From the NCBI GenBank assembly GCA_021324825.1, contig JAJPII010000031.1, positions 19,485-83,484 of the forward strand: a stretch of 64,000 bases of DNA. The letters run 5' to 3'. Position numbers and translations under genes: made by a program. This document shows, piece by piece, positions 1-8,454 of the stretch. The notes under the pieces were generated by a model. The model was not told the origin of the DNA. It saw only the letters and a list, made by a program, of their open reading frames with translations, and ran no database searches. The DNA is from Spartobacteria bacterium (GTDB taxonomy: Bacteria > Verrucomicrobiota > Verrucomicrobiia > Chthoniobacterales > Chthoniobacteraceae). The stretch's first letter is position 1. Every line of letters begins with the position of its first letter.

Positions 1-254
1 CTCGTGGCCAGCAGGATGTCGGCGAAGAAGCGCGCCCTGCGGAAGCCGTCGAACGCGTCATTCTTTTGCGGATAGTAGGCGTCCGGCCAATGCAGATGCA
101 GCACGTCCGCGGGATCGCGCGTCCGCGCCAGCGGAAACCCGCGCCGGTACGTGGAAAGGAACGCCGCCTCGACCCCCTGTTCGGCCAGAGCCTCGGCAAG
201 CAGGCGCTGGTACGGCGCGCCGCCGCGCCAGTCGGGAGCGAAGAGGACGCGCAT
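1..254 (-). CDS. Glycosyltransferase, N-terminal fragment (cut by window edge)
   Basis: The first 84 codons of a protein that continues beyond the window start. It opens MRVLFAPDWRGGAPYQRLLAEAL and shows a HLHWPD segment near residue 50. This is the layout of GT-B fold (GT4-like) sugar transferases, where the N-terminal Rossmann half binds the acceptor. The ATG overlaps the TGA of the upstream ABC permease by one base, so it is the last visible member of the lipA-to-glycosyltransferase run. A role in making a surface glycan exported by the adjacent ABC transporter is inference. The nucleotide-sugar-binding half is not visible, so the family call is tentative. Confidence 0.6.
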   Translation of the reverse strand, partial: MRVLFAPDWRGGAPYQRLLAEALAEQGVEAAFLSTYRRGFPLARTRDPADVLHLHWPDAYYPQKNDAFDGFRRARFFADILLAT

Positions 255-1483
255 CACATCAGCCTCAACAGAAATTTCTTCGCATAGAGGACGGAGCGTT
301 CCCGGACCTTCTCCGGTTTTGCCTGCCCGAGGTCCGGGATGCTCGCCACAATGCTCCCGCCGTCGGGATGAAGGATGATCCAGCCAAGCGCCTTCCTGAG
401 TTCCTCGCGCGGCGTTTCCCTCTTCAATCTTTCGAAGACGACATACGGAATCTCCGCTTCGAGCGGGTCTTCCATCAAATCGGGAATGGCGCAGACGCAG
501 AGATCATTCCGCACGCGCTGGATGATCTCCTTTTCCCTGTCCGGTTTCCAGTCATCCAGTTTTTTTTGGATGGTTGCGAGCCGCCCAACGCTGGTTGCGT
601 CGAGGTTGTCGAGACCGGCGGCGAACGGCGCTACGACGCCGTTGTCATCGGGCAGATTTTCAAAGCTGATGGAGTGCAAATCGGCTTCCGTAATCGGTCC
701 GGCGGCCAGCCCCACCGCGGCCCAGGCCAGCAAGGACGCAAACGCCCAAAGCTTCGCGCGACCGGTCAGTTTTTGCTCGGAATCCCAGCGAAAGATCATC
801 GCGCCGCACGCGCAGGCCGCCGCGCCGATGACCGTGAGCGCGACAAGATCGAACCGCGCCGCCGCCAGACCGCCGCCCCTGATGCACGCCTGCATCGCGT
901 CCACGGCATAGCGCCCGGGAAAGAACGACGCCGCATGCCAGGCCCAGGGCGGCAGAGCGCGCAGGGGGACGCCGACGCCGCCTATGAGGATCATCGGCAG
1001 GAAGATCGCCTGCCCAAGCGCTTGCACGGCCGGCACGGTATCGGCCGCCATAGCGATAATCAGGCCCATGCCAAGAAAGGCGAAACAGACGAGGGTGAAC
1101 GCGACGGCCAGTTCAAAGGGATGCGCGGGAAACGGCGCGCCGTAAATGCAGCGGGCGAGGACGATCTGGATCGCCGCGGCGCTGAGGACGAGCAGATAGC
1201 GCGCGGTCATGACGCTCAGGATCAGGCTCGCGGTCGCCGCGGGCAGCAGCCGGTACCGCCGCCAGACGCCGCGCTCGCGTTCGGCGACGATGGCGGTGGG
1301 CATGCCGAAGCAGGCGCCGCCCAGGACGGTGATGGTGAGAAGCTGCCCCATCTCGTTCGCCGGCGAAGCGAAGACTCCCGCAAACGCCGCCAGGAAAAAT
1401 ATCGGGACGAGATAGCCGTAAAGGATCGGCTGCGCGGCGCGGAAATTCAGCCGCAACGTGAGGAGCAGATGACAGGCGTTCAC
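254..1483 (-). CDS. ABC-2 type transporter permease with C-terminal extension
   Basis: A 409-residue integral membrane protein. The first ~255 residues hold about six hydrophobic segments and the short ERERGVWRRYRLLP loop typical of ABC-2 permeases, which form the channel for exported lipids, glycans or drugs. About 130 polar residues follow the last membrane segment (from roughly residue 280); most ABC-2 permeases of this size end there, and I do not recognise this tail. The ATG overlaps the stop of the ATPase gene (ATGA), so the two are translationally coupled and form one transporter. The substrate is unknown; the neighbouring glycosyltransferases suggest an envelope molecule. Confidence 0.85.
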   Translation of the reverse strand: MNACHLLLTLRLNFRAAQPILYGYLVPIFFLAAFAGVFASPANEMGQLLTITVLGGACFGMPTAIVAERERGVWRRYRLLPAATASLILSVMTARYLLVLSAAAIQIVLARCIYGAPFPAHPFELAVAFTLVCFAFLGMGLIIAMAADTVPAVQALGQAIFLPMILIGGVGVPLRALPPWAWHAASFFPGRYAVDAMQACIRGGGLAAARFDLVALTVIGAAACACGAMIFRWDSEQKLTGRAKLWAFASLLAWAAVGLAAGPITEADLHSISFENLPDDNGVVAPFAAGLDNLDATSVGRLATIQKKLDDWKPDREKEIIQRVRNDLCVCAIPDLMEDPLEAEIPYVVFERLKRETPREELRKALGWIILHPDGGSIVASIPDLGQAKPEKVRERSVLYAKKFLLRLM

Positions 1484-2163
1484 CCGCCGCCTTCCGTTAA
1501 CTGGAGGAACAATTCTTCGAGCGAAGGCTTCCTGAGTTCCGCCGTGTTTCCCAGCGCCGCGATGCGCCCCCGGTGGAGGATGGCGATGCGGTCGCAGAGA
1601 ATCTCCGCTTCCTCGATGGAATGCGTGGTGAGGAAGACCGCGCGGCCTTCCGCCCGCGTTTGCAGGATCGTTTTGTGAAGTTCGCGCCTGGCTCGCGGGT
1701 CGAGGCCGGCAGTCGGTTCATCGAGGAATACCATCTCCGGCTCGTTCACGAACGCGAGAGCCAGGGCGATGCGCTGCCGCTGCCCGCCGGAGAGCGAGTC
1801 GAACGGGGCGTCCGCTTTTTCCATCAGCGCAAATCGCCGGAGCAATGCTTCATAGTCGGCATGCCTGGAATAGAAGGAGCCGAAGAGCCGCAATGCCTCG
1901 CGCGGCGTGATCTTGTCGTGCAAGGCCGTCGCTTGCAGGACGGCGCCGATCCGCTCCTTCGCGTCCGCGGGCGCAAGGCCGCAGACCCGCACGGAGCCGC
2001 CGTCCGGCTGCCGCAGGCCGATGGCGCATTCGAGGATGGAGGTCTTCCCCGCCCCGTTCGGCCCGAGCAGGCCGAAGATTTCTCCGGGCGCCACTTCGAA
2101 GCTCACGCCGCGCACGGCCTCGACCCCGCCATAACGCTTTACGAGGTCTCGCAGGACGAGCAT
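1480..2163 (-). CDS. ABC transporter ATP-binding protein
   Basis: A 227-residue ABC nucleotide-binding domain that powers the adjacent permease. Walker A GPNGAGKT is at residues 34-41, the signature LSGGQ at 124-128, Walker B MVFLDE at 144-149 followed by the D-loop, and the H-loop TTH near 180. Length and motif order are normal for an ABC-2 (CcmA-like) exporter ATPase. The gene begins directly after the stop of the coiled-coil gene and overlaps the permease start by four bases. No residue loss is apparent, so it should be an active ATPase. Confidence 0.93.
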   Translation of the reverse strand: MLVLRDLVKRYGGVEAVRGVSFEVAPGEIFGLLGPNGAGKTSILECAIGLRQPDGGSVRVCGLAPADAKERIGAVLQATALHDKITPREALRLFGSFYSRHADYEALLRRFALMEKADAPFDSLSGGQRQRIALALAFVNEPEMVFLDEPTAGLDPRARRELHKTILQTRAEGRAVFLTTHSIEEAEILCDRIAILHRGRIAALGNTAELRKPSLEELFLQLTEGGG

Positions 2164-2580
2164 CTACTTTGCCTGGAGAGCGGCGACGGCTTCTTCGGCG
2201 CGCCTCACGTCCGACCGGGGGACGACGCCCTTCGCGTAAAGGGTTCGCTGGCGTTTCAGGTTCAGGAGCGCGGCGTCGAGTTCCGCGCGCTTCCATTCCC
2301 GCGAGGCGGCGTCCGCTGCCTCCTTCGCCGCGGCCTCATCCTTCCCGGTCTTTTGCGCTTCCTCCAGCCGGGCGGCGGCGAGGTCGTTCTTCAACCGAAA
2401 AACCAGCAGCTTTGTCTGCTCCGCCTCCGACTTCGCGAGCACGCCTTCCGTGTAAAGCCATTCGCTGTAGGCGGCCTTTTTCTCCGCGCGATCCAGTTCG
2501 ACGGCCAGGCGCTCGACCTCCCCGGCGCGCGCGCAGACGGCAAGGAGGAACAACGCCAGCGCCAGCCTGCTATTGCTCAC
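2164..2580 (-). CDS. Small exported coiled-coil protein, possible exporter accessory factor
   Basis: A 138-residue protein with a short signal peptide (hydrophobic LALALFLLAVCARA, probable cleavage near residue 19) and an otherwise almost entirely helical, Glu/Lys/Ala-rich body. The C-terminal stretch LYAKGVVPRSDVRRAEEAV resembles the helical hairpin of HlyD-type membrane-fusion proteins and TolC-family proteins, but there is no lipoyl or beta-barrel domain. It lies between the GT2 gene (11-base overlap) and the ABC ATPase gene (adjacent), so it may be a periplasmic accessory of that exporter. That role is inference; no family was recognised with certainty. Confidence 0.6.
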   Translation of the reverse strand: MSNSRLALALFLLAVCARAGEVERLAVELDRAEKKAAYSEWLYTEGVLAKSEAEQTKLLVFRLKNDLAAARLEEAQKTGKDEAAAKEAADAASREWKRAELDAALLNLKRQRTLYAKGVVPRSDVRRAEEAVAALQAK

Positions 2581-3268
2581 GGCGGTATCGATTTATCAGC
2601 CGGAAGAAACGGAGCGTATCCCGCACCGGATGAATCTTGCTCTTCTCATCGCCATAGACGGTCGTGATGGGGACGGGCGCGATGCGGAAGCCGCGCCGCG
2701 CCGCGATGAGGAGCATCTCGGTCTCGTATTCATAGGCGTTGCTGGGACAGTCGAGATGCGGGGCGAGCTCGGAATGGATCATGCGGAAACCGCATTGCGT
2801 ATCCGGGATCGGCTGGCCGCAAAGGCGGCTTATCTGGCTGGACATGAAGCTGTTCGTCAGCTTCCGCACAAAGGGCATGGCCTTCGTGTCGCTCATGCGA
2901 TTGCCGACGAGCAGGTGCGAGCCGGAGCGATTCGCGGCCTCAAGGAAACGGGGTATCTCCTCGGGCAGATGCTGGCCGTCGCCGTCAAGAACCAGGCAAT
3001 AGAGAAACCGGCTCGCGGCGATCTCCCGCAACCCGGTTTTGATGGCCGCCCCTTTGCCGCGATTGGAACCGTGCCGGATGACCACCGCGCCGGCGGCTTC
3101 CGCCCTGGCGGCGGTGGCGTCCGGGGAACCGTCGTCGATCACGAAGACGTGATCGAGCTGAAGCAGGGCGCGGCGGACGATCTCGCCTATGAACGCCTCC
3201 TCGAGGAACGCGGGGATGAGCGCGGCGACATTGGAACGGTCCGCCGCCGCCGCCAGGGCAGGAGTCAT
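2570..3268 (-). CDS. Family 2 glycosyltransferase (polyprenyl-phosphate sugar transferase-like)
   Basis: A 232-residue GT-A fold transferase. IPAFLEE near the N-terminus, VIDDGSPDAT and HGSNRGKGAA at about 40-75, and the metal-binding DGDGQH at about 95 are the standard GT2/DPM1-like motifs. DTQCGFRMI and the EYETEMLLIAARRG segment form the acceptor side. Proteins of this type usually transfer a sugar from a nucleotide-sugar to a polyprenyl phosphate at the inner face of the membrane. No C-terminal membrane domain is present. The start overlaps the lipA stop (ATGA) and the end overlaps the coiled-coil gene, placing it in the lipA-ABC run. Confidence 0.85.
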   Translation of the reverse strand: MTPALAAAADRSNVAALIPAFLEEAFIGEIVRRALLQLDHVFVIDDGSPDATAARAEAAGAVVIRHGSNRGKGAAIKTGLREIAASRFLYCLVLDGDGQHLPEEIPRFLEAANRSGSHLLVGNRMSDTKAMPFVRKLTNSFMSSQISRLCGQPIPDTQCGFRMIHSELAPHLDCPSNAYEYETEMLLIAARRGFRIAPVPITTVYGDEKSKIHPVRDTLRFFRLINRYRREQ

Positions 3269-4152
3269 CTGGGGACGGGATGGAAATCGCTCGCGTGGTA
3301 GGAACTGCGCACGAGCGGCCCCGAGGAGACGTGATCGAACCCCTTGGAGCGGGCGATCTCTCCGTAGTGTGCGAACCGCTCCGGGTGGATATACTCGACC
3401 ACCGGCAGATGCCGGGGGGAAGGCCGCAGATACTGGCCCATCGTGAGAACCTGGCAGCCCGCCTCGCGAAGGTCATCCATCGTCTGGAAAAGCTCGGGCT
3501 CGCTCTCGCCCAGGCCGAGCATCACGCCGCTCTTCGTCACCAGCTTTGAAGAAATCTCCTTTGCCCGGCGCAGGACATCGAGCGAAAGCCGGTATTTGGC
3601 CCTGGAGCGGACGAGCGGAGTAAGCCGCTCCACCGTTTCGACGTTATGATTGAAGATATGGGGCGCCGCATCCGCCACGGCTTGGAGCGACTCTTCCCGC
3701 CCGTTGAAATCCGGGACAAGAACCTCGATAACGATGTTCGTGTCCATGTCGCGGACGGCCTGGATCGTCCGCGCAAAATGATCGGCGCCGCCGTCCTTGA
3801 CGTCATCCCGCGCCACGGCGGTGATGACGACGTGCTTCAGGTTCATCCGGCGCACGGCCTCGGCGACGCGTTGCGGTTCATCCTCCTCCAGGGCGAAAGG
3901 CTTGGCCGTCGCGACGGCGCAGAAGCCGCAAGCGCGGGTGCAGCGGTCGCCCGCGATCATGAAAGTGGCCGTCCCCTGGCTCCAGCATTCCCAGCGGTTC
4001 GGGCATTGAGCCTCCTCGCATACCGTATGGAGCCGCAGATCGGAAATGAGCGCCTTGGTGGAAAAGAAAACCGGGCTGGAGGGGAGCCGGACTTTTATCC
4101 ATTCCGGCTTTCGCTGCTGGTGGAGCGCCGGGTCGATCTTCACGCAGGACAT
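3265..4152 (-). CDS. lipA: Lipoyl synthase
   Basis: A 295-residue radical-SAM enzyme that inserts two sulfurs into octanoyl groups on lipoyl domains. The auxiliary cluster motif CEEAQCPNRWEC (C-x4-C-x5-C) lies near residue 44, the radical SAM motif CTRACGFC near 73, and the diagnostic RSSY lies close to the C-terminus (VRSSYHA). Length is normal. Its likely clients in this window are PdhC and, through the missing E2, the OdhA complex. It heads a run of envelope-related genes to which it is coupled (ATGA overlap with the GT2 gene), an unusual neighbour set for lipA. No lipB was seen nearby. Confidence 0.95.
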   Translation of the reverse strand: MSCVKIDPALHQQRKPEWIKVRLPSSPVFFSTKALISDLRLHTVCEEAQCPNRWECWSQGTATFMIAGDRCTRACGFCAVATAKPFALEEDEPQRVAEAVRRMNLKHVVITAVARDDVKDGGADHFARTIQAVRDMDTNIVIEVLVPDFNGREESLQAVADAAPHIFNHNVETVERLTPLVRSRAKYRLSLDVLRRAKEISSKLVTKSGVMLGLGESEPELFQTMDDLREAGCQVLTMGQYLRPSPRHLPVVEYIHPERFAHYGEIARSKGFDHVSSGPLVRSSYHASDFHPVPR

Positions 4153-4255
4153 CGAGTGGTTATACGCTCATTCCACAACAAACGCAATCCTCTCTGACAG
4201 CTTGGCCTGTCATTGGCGGTCTTGATTCCAGGCGATTTTCGTGCATATTTCGTGC

Positions 4256-4495
4256 ATGGCCACCAAAACGATCACTCTAGAATTGGATGCTTACGAAAGG
4301 CTTCGTTCCTCCAAGCGGCCGGGCGAATCGTTCTCGGCAGTGGTTCGACGCGCCGTCTTCCCCGACTCGCCTCCCACCGGCGCAAATCTCCTGTCGTATT
4401 TCCGCGCGGGCGGCAGCGGCGTTTCGAACGCTTACCTCGACTCGATAGAGGAAGCCGCCCAAACGGATTCGCCGCCCGACGACCCATGGGCGTGA
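4256..4495 (+). CDS. VapB-type antitoxin
   Basis: A protein of 79 residues if started at the ATG; a GTG 15 bases upstream would add five. The opening [26 protein letters not shown] is the beta-strand plus helix pattern of VapB antitoxins of the PF02697 type, in which the N-terminus binds operator DNA as a dimer and the C-terminal tail blocks the toxin. The stop codon overlaps the start of the PIN toxin gene by ten bases, the usual coupling for this system. It presumably autoregulates its own promoter. Confidence 0.8.
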   Translation: MATKTITLELDAYERLRSSKRPGESFSAVVRRAVFPDSPPTGANLLSYFRAGGSGVSNAYLDSIEEAAQTDSPPDDPWA

Positions 4496-4878
4496 TCCTC
4501 GACAGCAATTTCGTGATCGCGGCGGAACGCGAGGCCAAACGCCGTATTCCCGGGCGGGCCGATGCTTTCCTTTCCGCTCATTCGCAGGACACGTTTTACA
4601 TTACCTTCACTATCGCGGGGGAACTCGCCTGCGGCCGGTCGGTCGCCGCTCTCGCAGACTGGAAACGCCTCTGCCGACCGTTCGCCATCATTCCCTGGAG
4701 CCTCGACATCTCCTGGCAATATGGAGAGATTTATCGCTCCCTGGCTGCAAGCGGCAGACTTATCGGAACCAACGACCTTTGGATTGCAGCCACCGCCCTT
4801 GTTCGCGGCGCTTCCATCGTTACGAACAACACGGATGAGTTCACCCGAGTCAACGGTCTCACCGTAATTGGCTTCTAG
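4486..4878 (+). CDS. VapC-type PIN-domain toxin ribonuclease
   Basis: A 130-residue PIN domain. The acidic active site is visible: Asp in MGVILDSNF, Glu in TIAGELACG, Asp in GTNDLWIAA, and the NNTDEF segment near the end. VapC toxins cleave specific tRNA or rRNA when released from VapB. I chose the ATG at 4486, which overlaps the antitoxin; an upstream in-frame extension exists but would be antitoxin DNA in another frame. All four acidic positions are present, so the toxin looks intact. The pair sits between lipA and recR, two housekeeping genes on the opposite strand. Confidence 0.85.
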   Translation: MGVILDSNFVIAAEREAKRRIPGRADAFLSAHSQDTFYITFTIAGELACGRSVAALADWKRLCRPFAIIPWSLDISWQYGEIYRSLAASGRLIGTNDLWIAATALVRGASIVTNNTDEFTRVNGLTVIGF

Positions 4879-4879
4879 A

Positions 4880-5530
4880 CTATCCAAACTTGGGCATTTT
4901 CATTTTTGTCCTGCCGCTCAGGGCGCGGCTAAGGGTCAGTTCGTCCGCGGATTCCAGGCCGGCGCCGGCGGGGAGGCCTTGCGCGATGCGCGTAAGGGCG
5001 ACCGGGTGTTGCTCCAGCAATTCGGCGAGGTAGTTGGCGGTGGCTTCGCCTTCCACGTCGCCGCCCAGGGCGAGGATGATTTCCTCGGGCGCTTCGGTTT
5101 TGACCCGGTTGAGGAGGGCGTCGATGCGGAGGTTTTCCGGGCCGATGTGATCCAAGGGCGAGATGCGCCCGCCCAGGGAGTGGTACAGGCCGCGAAACAT
5201 GCCGGTGCGTTCCAGCGGCAGGATGTCCGTGGGCTGCTCGACGATACAGAGGAGTTCCGGCGAACGGCTGTCATCGCGGCAGATTTCGCAGAGCGCTTCT
5301 TCCGCGAAGAAGCCGCACTTCGAACAAGGGGTGATGCGCGCGCTTTCGCCGATGGCTTCGGCGATTTCCCGCGGTTTGGCGTCCCGGGAGAGAACCAGCC
5401 AGAGCGCGATCCGCTCGGCGCTGCGCGGCCCTATGCCGGGCATGCGCTTGAGTTGGCCGATGAGCGCCTTGATGGCGCCGGGGTACTCGACGCGCTTCAC
5501 GTGAAGCGCAGGAATCTGGCGCTCTCCCAT
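4880..5530 (-). CDS. recR: Recombination mediator RecR
   Basis: Up to 216 residues; RecR works with RecO (and RecF) to load RecA on gapped DNA. The helix-hairpin-helix RMPGIGPRSAERIA is near residue 30, the zinc finger C-x2-C-x8-C-x2-C (CSKCGFFAEEALCEIC) near 70, and the Toprim segment with EQPTDI and ALGGDVEGEATANYL follows. The ATG start overlaps the upstream cyclase gene by 34 bases; a GTG at 5500 overlaps its stop in a GTGA arrangement and would give 206 residues, closer to the usual ~200. Neither start has a convincing Shine-Dalgarno sequence. Confidence 0.93.
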   Translation of the reverse strand: MGERQIPALHVKRVEYPGAIKALIGQLKRMPGIGPRSAERIALWLVLSRDAKPREIAEAIGESARITPCSKCGFFAEEALCEICRDDSRSPELLCIVEQPTDILPLERTGMFRGLYHSLGGRISPLDHIGPENLRIDALLNRVKTEAPEEIILALGGDVEGEATANYLAELLEQHPVALTRIAQGLPAGAGLESADELTLSRALSGRTKMKMPKFG

Positions 5531-6765
5531 TCCAGCGCGGGGGTGCCGGTGCGGAGATGTTCGATGCGCCGGATATAAAAGGCCAGCGGGGCGTCGGCGC
5601 CGTTCAGCGTCAACGCGGAGTGGAAGTGGTCCAGCGCTTCATTCCACCGTTGTTCGCGGTAGCAGACAACGCCTTTCCAGAAGAGGTCGCGCCGGTGCAG
5701 TTCTTCTTCTGAAAGGACGTTTTTCAGGGCGAGCAGTTCATAGACTTCCTCGCGGCTGCGGTCGCTGCGGCCGCGGATGAGTTCGATGGGACGCACGTCG
5801 ATGCTCGCGCTCGCAAGCTCGAACGTGCCGGAGCCGAGCAATATCTTCGAGCCGTAGAAGACGTTGGCCGCGCAGAGCCGGCGAGCGAATTCCACGCACT
5901 CGCCCGCGACGCTGAATGTCCCGAACCGGCGCGAGCCGTAGGCGGCGGTGACCATCTCGCCGGAATTGATGCCGATGCGAAAGTCGAAGCGTTCGTGCCA
6001 CAGCATTTCGCACTCGCGGTTCACCTCGTCCAGGCGGCGGACGAGTTCCAGGCCCGCTTCGCACGCTTTCGCGGCGTGATCCTTGTCCAGGACGGGCGTG
6101 CCGAAGATGACGCGCAGGCTCTCCCCGTCGCATTCATCCAGGTAGCCGCCTTTCTCGACCAGGAAATCGGCGCCGCTGCGGAGGAAGGAGTTCGTCATCG
6201 CCACGTAATCGGCGACCGGAAGATTGTCCATCAATTCGTCGTGATTGAATATTTCGCAGACGATGACGGTGGCTTCGCGCATCTCGCCCTCGAAGTTCAG
6301 CGGCGCGTCGGAGTTGACAAGGGTGTAAAAGGTTTTCTTGGAAATCCTCTCGTTGAACATGAGCCGCACGATGCGCTTGCGCCTGCCCGCCTCGCTGCGC
6401 GAATAGACGAAACCGGCGCCAAAGGCGAGCGCGACCGCGAGCATCCCGGCGAAGGGCGAGAAGAAGACGCGGTAGAAATTCAGCACCCACGCGATGCTGA
6501 TCATCTGAAGCAGCGCGCCGACCGCGACGACGATCTTCAGGGAACGCCTGGGTATGTCGATCGTCGTCCAGGCGATGGAGAGGCCGAGGAAAAAGATGAG
6601 GAGGCATTGCCAGGCGGAACGCCGGGGAGAGGGAGGATTGGAAGCGCGTCCAAGGAAATTCCAGAGGGCCAGGTCGAGCGGATGAAAGAGGCCCAACGCA
6701 TACAAGCCGGCCACGACAAGGGCCGCGCCGAAGCCGTAGAGCAGGGCAACTCTTAGATAACGCAC
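5497..6765 (-). CDS. Membrane-anchored class III nucleotide cyclase homologue with altered metal residues
   Basis: A 422-residue protein: three or four transmembrane segments in the first ~125 residues, a class III cyclase homology domain at roughly 160-330, and a C-terminal TPR-like helical tail. The domain is recognisable from VIVCEIFNH, DGESLRVIFGTP, FRIGINSGEM and GECVEFARRL. In active cyclases the metal-binding positions in the first two motifs are Asp; here both read Glu, and the Asn of the last motif (GDxVNxAARL) is Glu. It may be a pseudo-cyclase or use a modified chemistry. It overlaps recR and lies near, but not coupled to, the ClpX-like gene. Confidence 0.75.
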   Translation of the reverse strand: MRYLRVALLYGFGAALVVAGLYALGLFHPLDLALWNFLGRASNPPSPRRSAWQCLLIFFLGLSIAWTTIDIPRRSLKIVVAVGALLQMISIAWVLNFYRVFFSPFAGMLAVALAFGAGFVYSRSEAGRRKRIVRLMFNERISKKTFYTLVNSDAPLNFEGEMREATVIVCEIFNHDELMDNLPVADYVAMTNSFLRSGADFLVEKGGYLDECDGESLRVIFGTPVLDKDHAAKACEAGLELVRRLDEVNRECEMLWHERFDFRIGINSGEMVTAAYGSRRFGTFSVAGECVEFARRLCAANVFYGSKILLGSGTFELASASIDVRPIELIRGRSDRSREEVYELLALKNVLSEEELHRRDLFWKGVVCYREQRWNEALDHFHSALTLNGADAPLAFYIRRIEHLRTGTPALEWESARFLRFT

Positions 6766-6811
6766 AGGCCGAATCTAGCGTCAAGGACGCGCGAAACGCA
6801 AGCCATCCCCA

Positions 6812-8371
6812 TTAGCGCGGGAGGCCGCGATACGTCTTTACGAGCCATTCGCTGAGGAATTTGTCGAGATCGTCGATGGCTTCCTCGGATAGGACGATGA
6901 CCTCGTCGTTCTTTCCCAGCAGTTTCAGCCCGAACTCATAATCCTTGAACAGCCGCGCGCACAGGTCGCGCATGGGTGTCCCCTCCCGCTCCGCGCGGGC
7001 GATGAGCTTCGCCACGGCGCCCTCGCTCAACTCGATATGACCGCCGTTCTTTTCCGCGAACCGGCGGACGAATTCGCGGGCGATATCGCCCATCTCCCGC
7101 GCCTTTTCCCGGCCGCCAGCCGTGAGGAGGGCTTTCAGCGTCTCGGCGGATTGCTCGATGAGCGCCCGGTCAACCGCGAAGTGGGTGACGCCCGAGCCGG
7201 GCAGTTCGTATTTGAAGTCGCGCAGGATTTTCTCGCAGACGGTGAGCAGGCCGCGCGCGCCGGTCTTTTCCTCGGCGGCAAGGCCGGCGATGAGATGCAG
7301 CGCCTCCTCCTCGAAAAAGACTTCGATGCCAAACGCCCGGAAGGCGCGCTCGTACTGCCGGATGATGCTCCCTTCCGAGCGCTTCATGATCTCGAAGAAA
7401 TCGTCCACAACCAGGTCTTGGCACACCACGCGCACGGGAAGGCGCCCGATGAATTCCGGCTCGAGGCCGAACTCGATGAAATCGCGCGTCGAGGCGAGGG
7501 CGAAGAGTTCGCTGTCGGGCACGGCTTCCCCGTGGGAGGAAAAGCCGATCTGGCTGTTGCGAACGCGTTTCTCTATCAAGGGCCGCATTTTTTCGAACGC
7601 GCCGCTTACGATGAAAAGGATGTGCCGGGTATTGATGGTCTCGCGCCGGGACTTGCTCCCTTTCTGGAGTTCGAGCGCCGCCTGTATCTGCGACTGGATG
7701 TCCATCGGGTTGCGCAGGGGGACTTCCGTCTCCTCCATGAGCTTGAGGAGCGTGGTCTGCACTCCGCGCCCGCTGACATCGCGGCCCTGGCCGCCCGAGG
7801 AGGAAGCGATCTTGTCGATCTCGTCGATGTAGATGATGCCGTACTGCGCCAGCGAAACATCCCCCTCCGCTTTATGAACCAGGTCGCGGACGAGATCCTC
7901 GACATCGCCGCCGACGTAGCCGGTCTCGCTGAATTTGGTCGCGTCGGCCTTCACGAACGGGACGCCGACGAGGTCGGCTATATGCTTTATGAGGTAGGTC
8001 TTCCCGACTCCCGTGGGGCCGATGAGAATGACATTCTGCTTGGCGTATTCGGCGGATTTGGCGGAGCCGTCATCGCCCGCGAAATACTTGACCGCGTTAT
8101 AATGGTCGCAGACGGCGATGGAGAGGACTTTCTTGGCCTCATCCTGCTTGATGACGAAGCGGTCGAGGTGAGCCTTGATGTCGCGCGGCAGATGGTTGAA
8201 TTCGAAAACATCCGTTTTCGCGGCGGGGGTCTCCTCGCCTTCGGGGTCGGATTCGGAAGTCTCGGGCTGGATGAAACTGGTAAGCTGAACCTGATTCCCA
8301 AATTGGGACTTCATGAATTCCGTCAGCTTTTTCTGAAGCTCTTCGGGAGTGGGAAATTTAGGATCGCTCAT
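6812..8371 (-). CDS. ClpX-like AAA+ unfoldase without zinc-binding domain
   Basis: A 519-residue AAA+ protein related to ClpX, which unfolds substrates and feeds them to ClpP. Walker A GPTGVGKT is at about 118-125, Walker B IIYIDEIDK near 185, and EPEFIGRLP marks sensor 2 region. The N-terminal zinc-binding dimerisation domain of ordinary ClpX is absent and replaced by ~60 other residues. An IGF tripeptide (QIGFSSHG) remains at the ClpP-docking loop position. About 100 extra residues follow the usual small domain. I chose the ATG opening MSDPKFPTPE; the upstream in-frame extension has unconvincing composition. It is probably a divergent paralogue rather than the housekeeping ClpX. Confidence 0.85.
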   Translation of the reverse strand: MSDPKFPTPEELQKKLTEFMKSQFGNQVQLTSFIQPETSESDPEGEETPAAKTDVFEFNHLPRDIKAHLDRFVIKQDEAKKVLSIAVCDHYNAVKYFAGDDGSAKSAEYAKQNVILIGPTGVGKTYLIKHIADLVGVPFVKADATKFSETGYVGGDVEDLVRDLVHKAEGDVSLAQYGIIYIDEIDKIASSSGGQGRDVSGRGVQTTLLKLMEETEVPLRNPMDIQSQIQAALELQKGSKSRRETINTRHILFIVSGAFEKMRPLIEKRVRNSQIGFSSHGEAVPDSELFALASTRDFIEFGLEPEFIGRLPVRVVCQDLVVDDFFEIMKRSEGSIIRQYERAFRAFGIEVFFEEEALHLIAGLAAEEKTGARGLLTVCEKILRDFKYELPGSGVTHFAVDRALIEQSAETLKALLTAGGREKAREMGDIAREFVRRFAEKNGGHIELSEGAVAKLIARAEREGTPMRDLCARLFKDYEFGLKLLGKNDEVIVLSEEAIDDLDKFLSEWLVKTYRGLPR

Positions 8372-8454
8372 ACGCCGGGGCGGCGCCTGTACAGCGCGTC
8401 GGGAGCCGGGAAACCCGCCTCCCTTCGCGAAACAACAAACAAGCCGTTTTAAAA

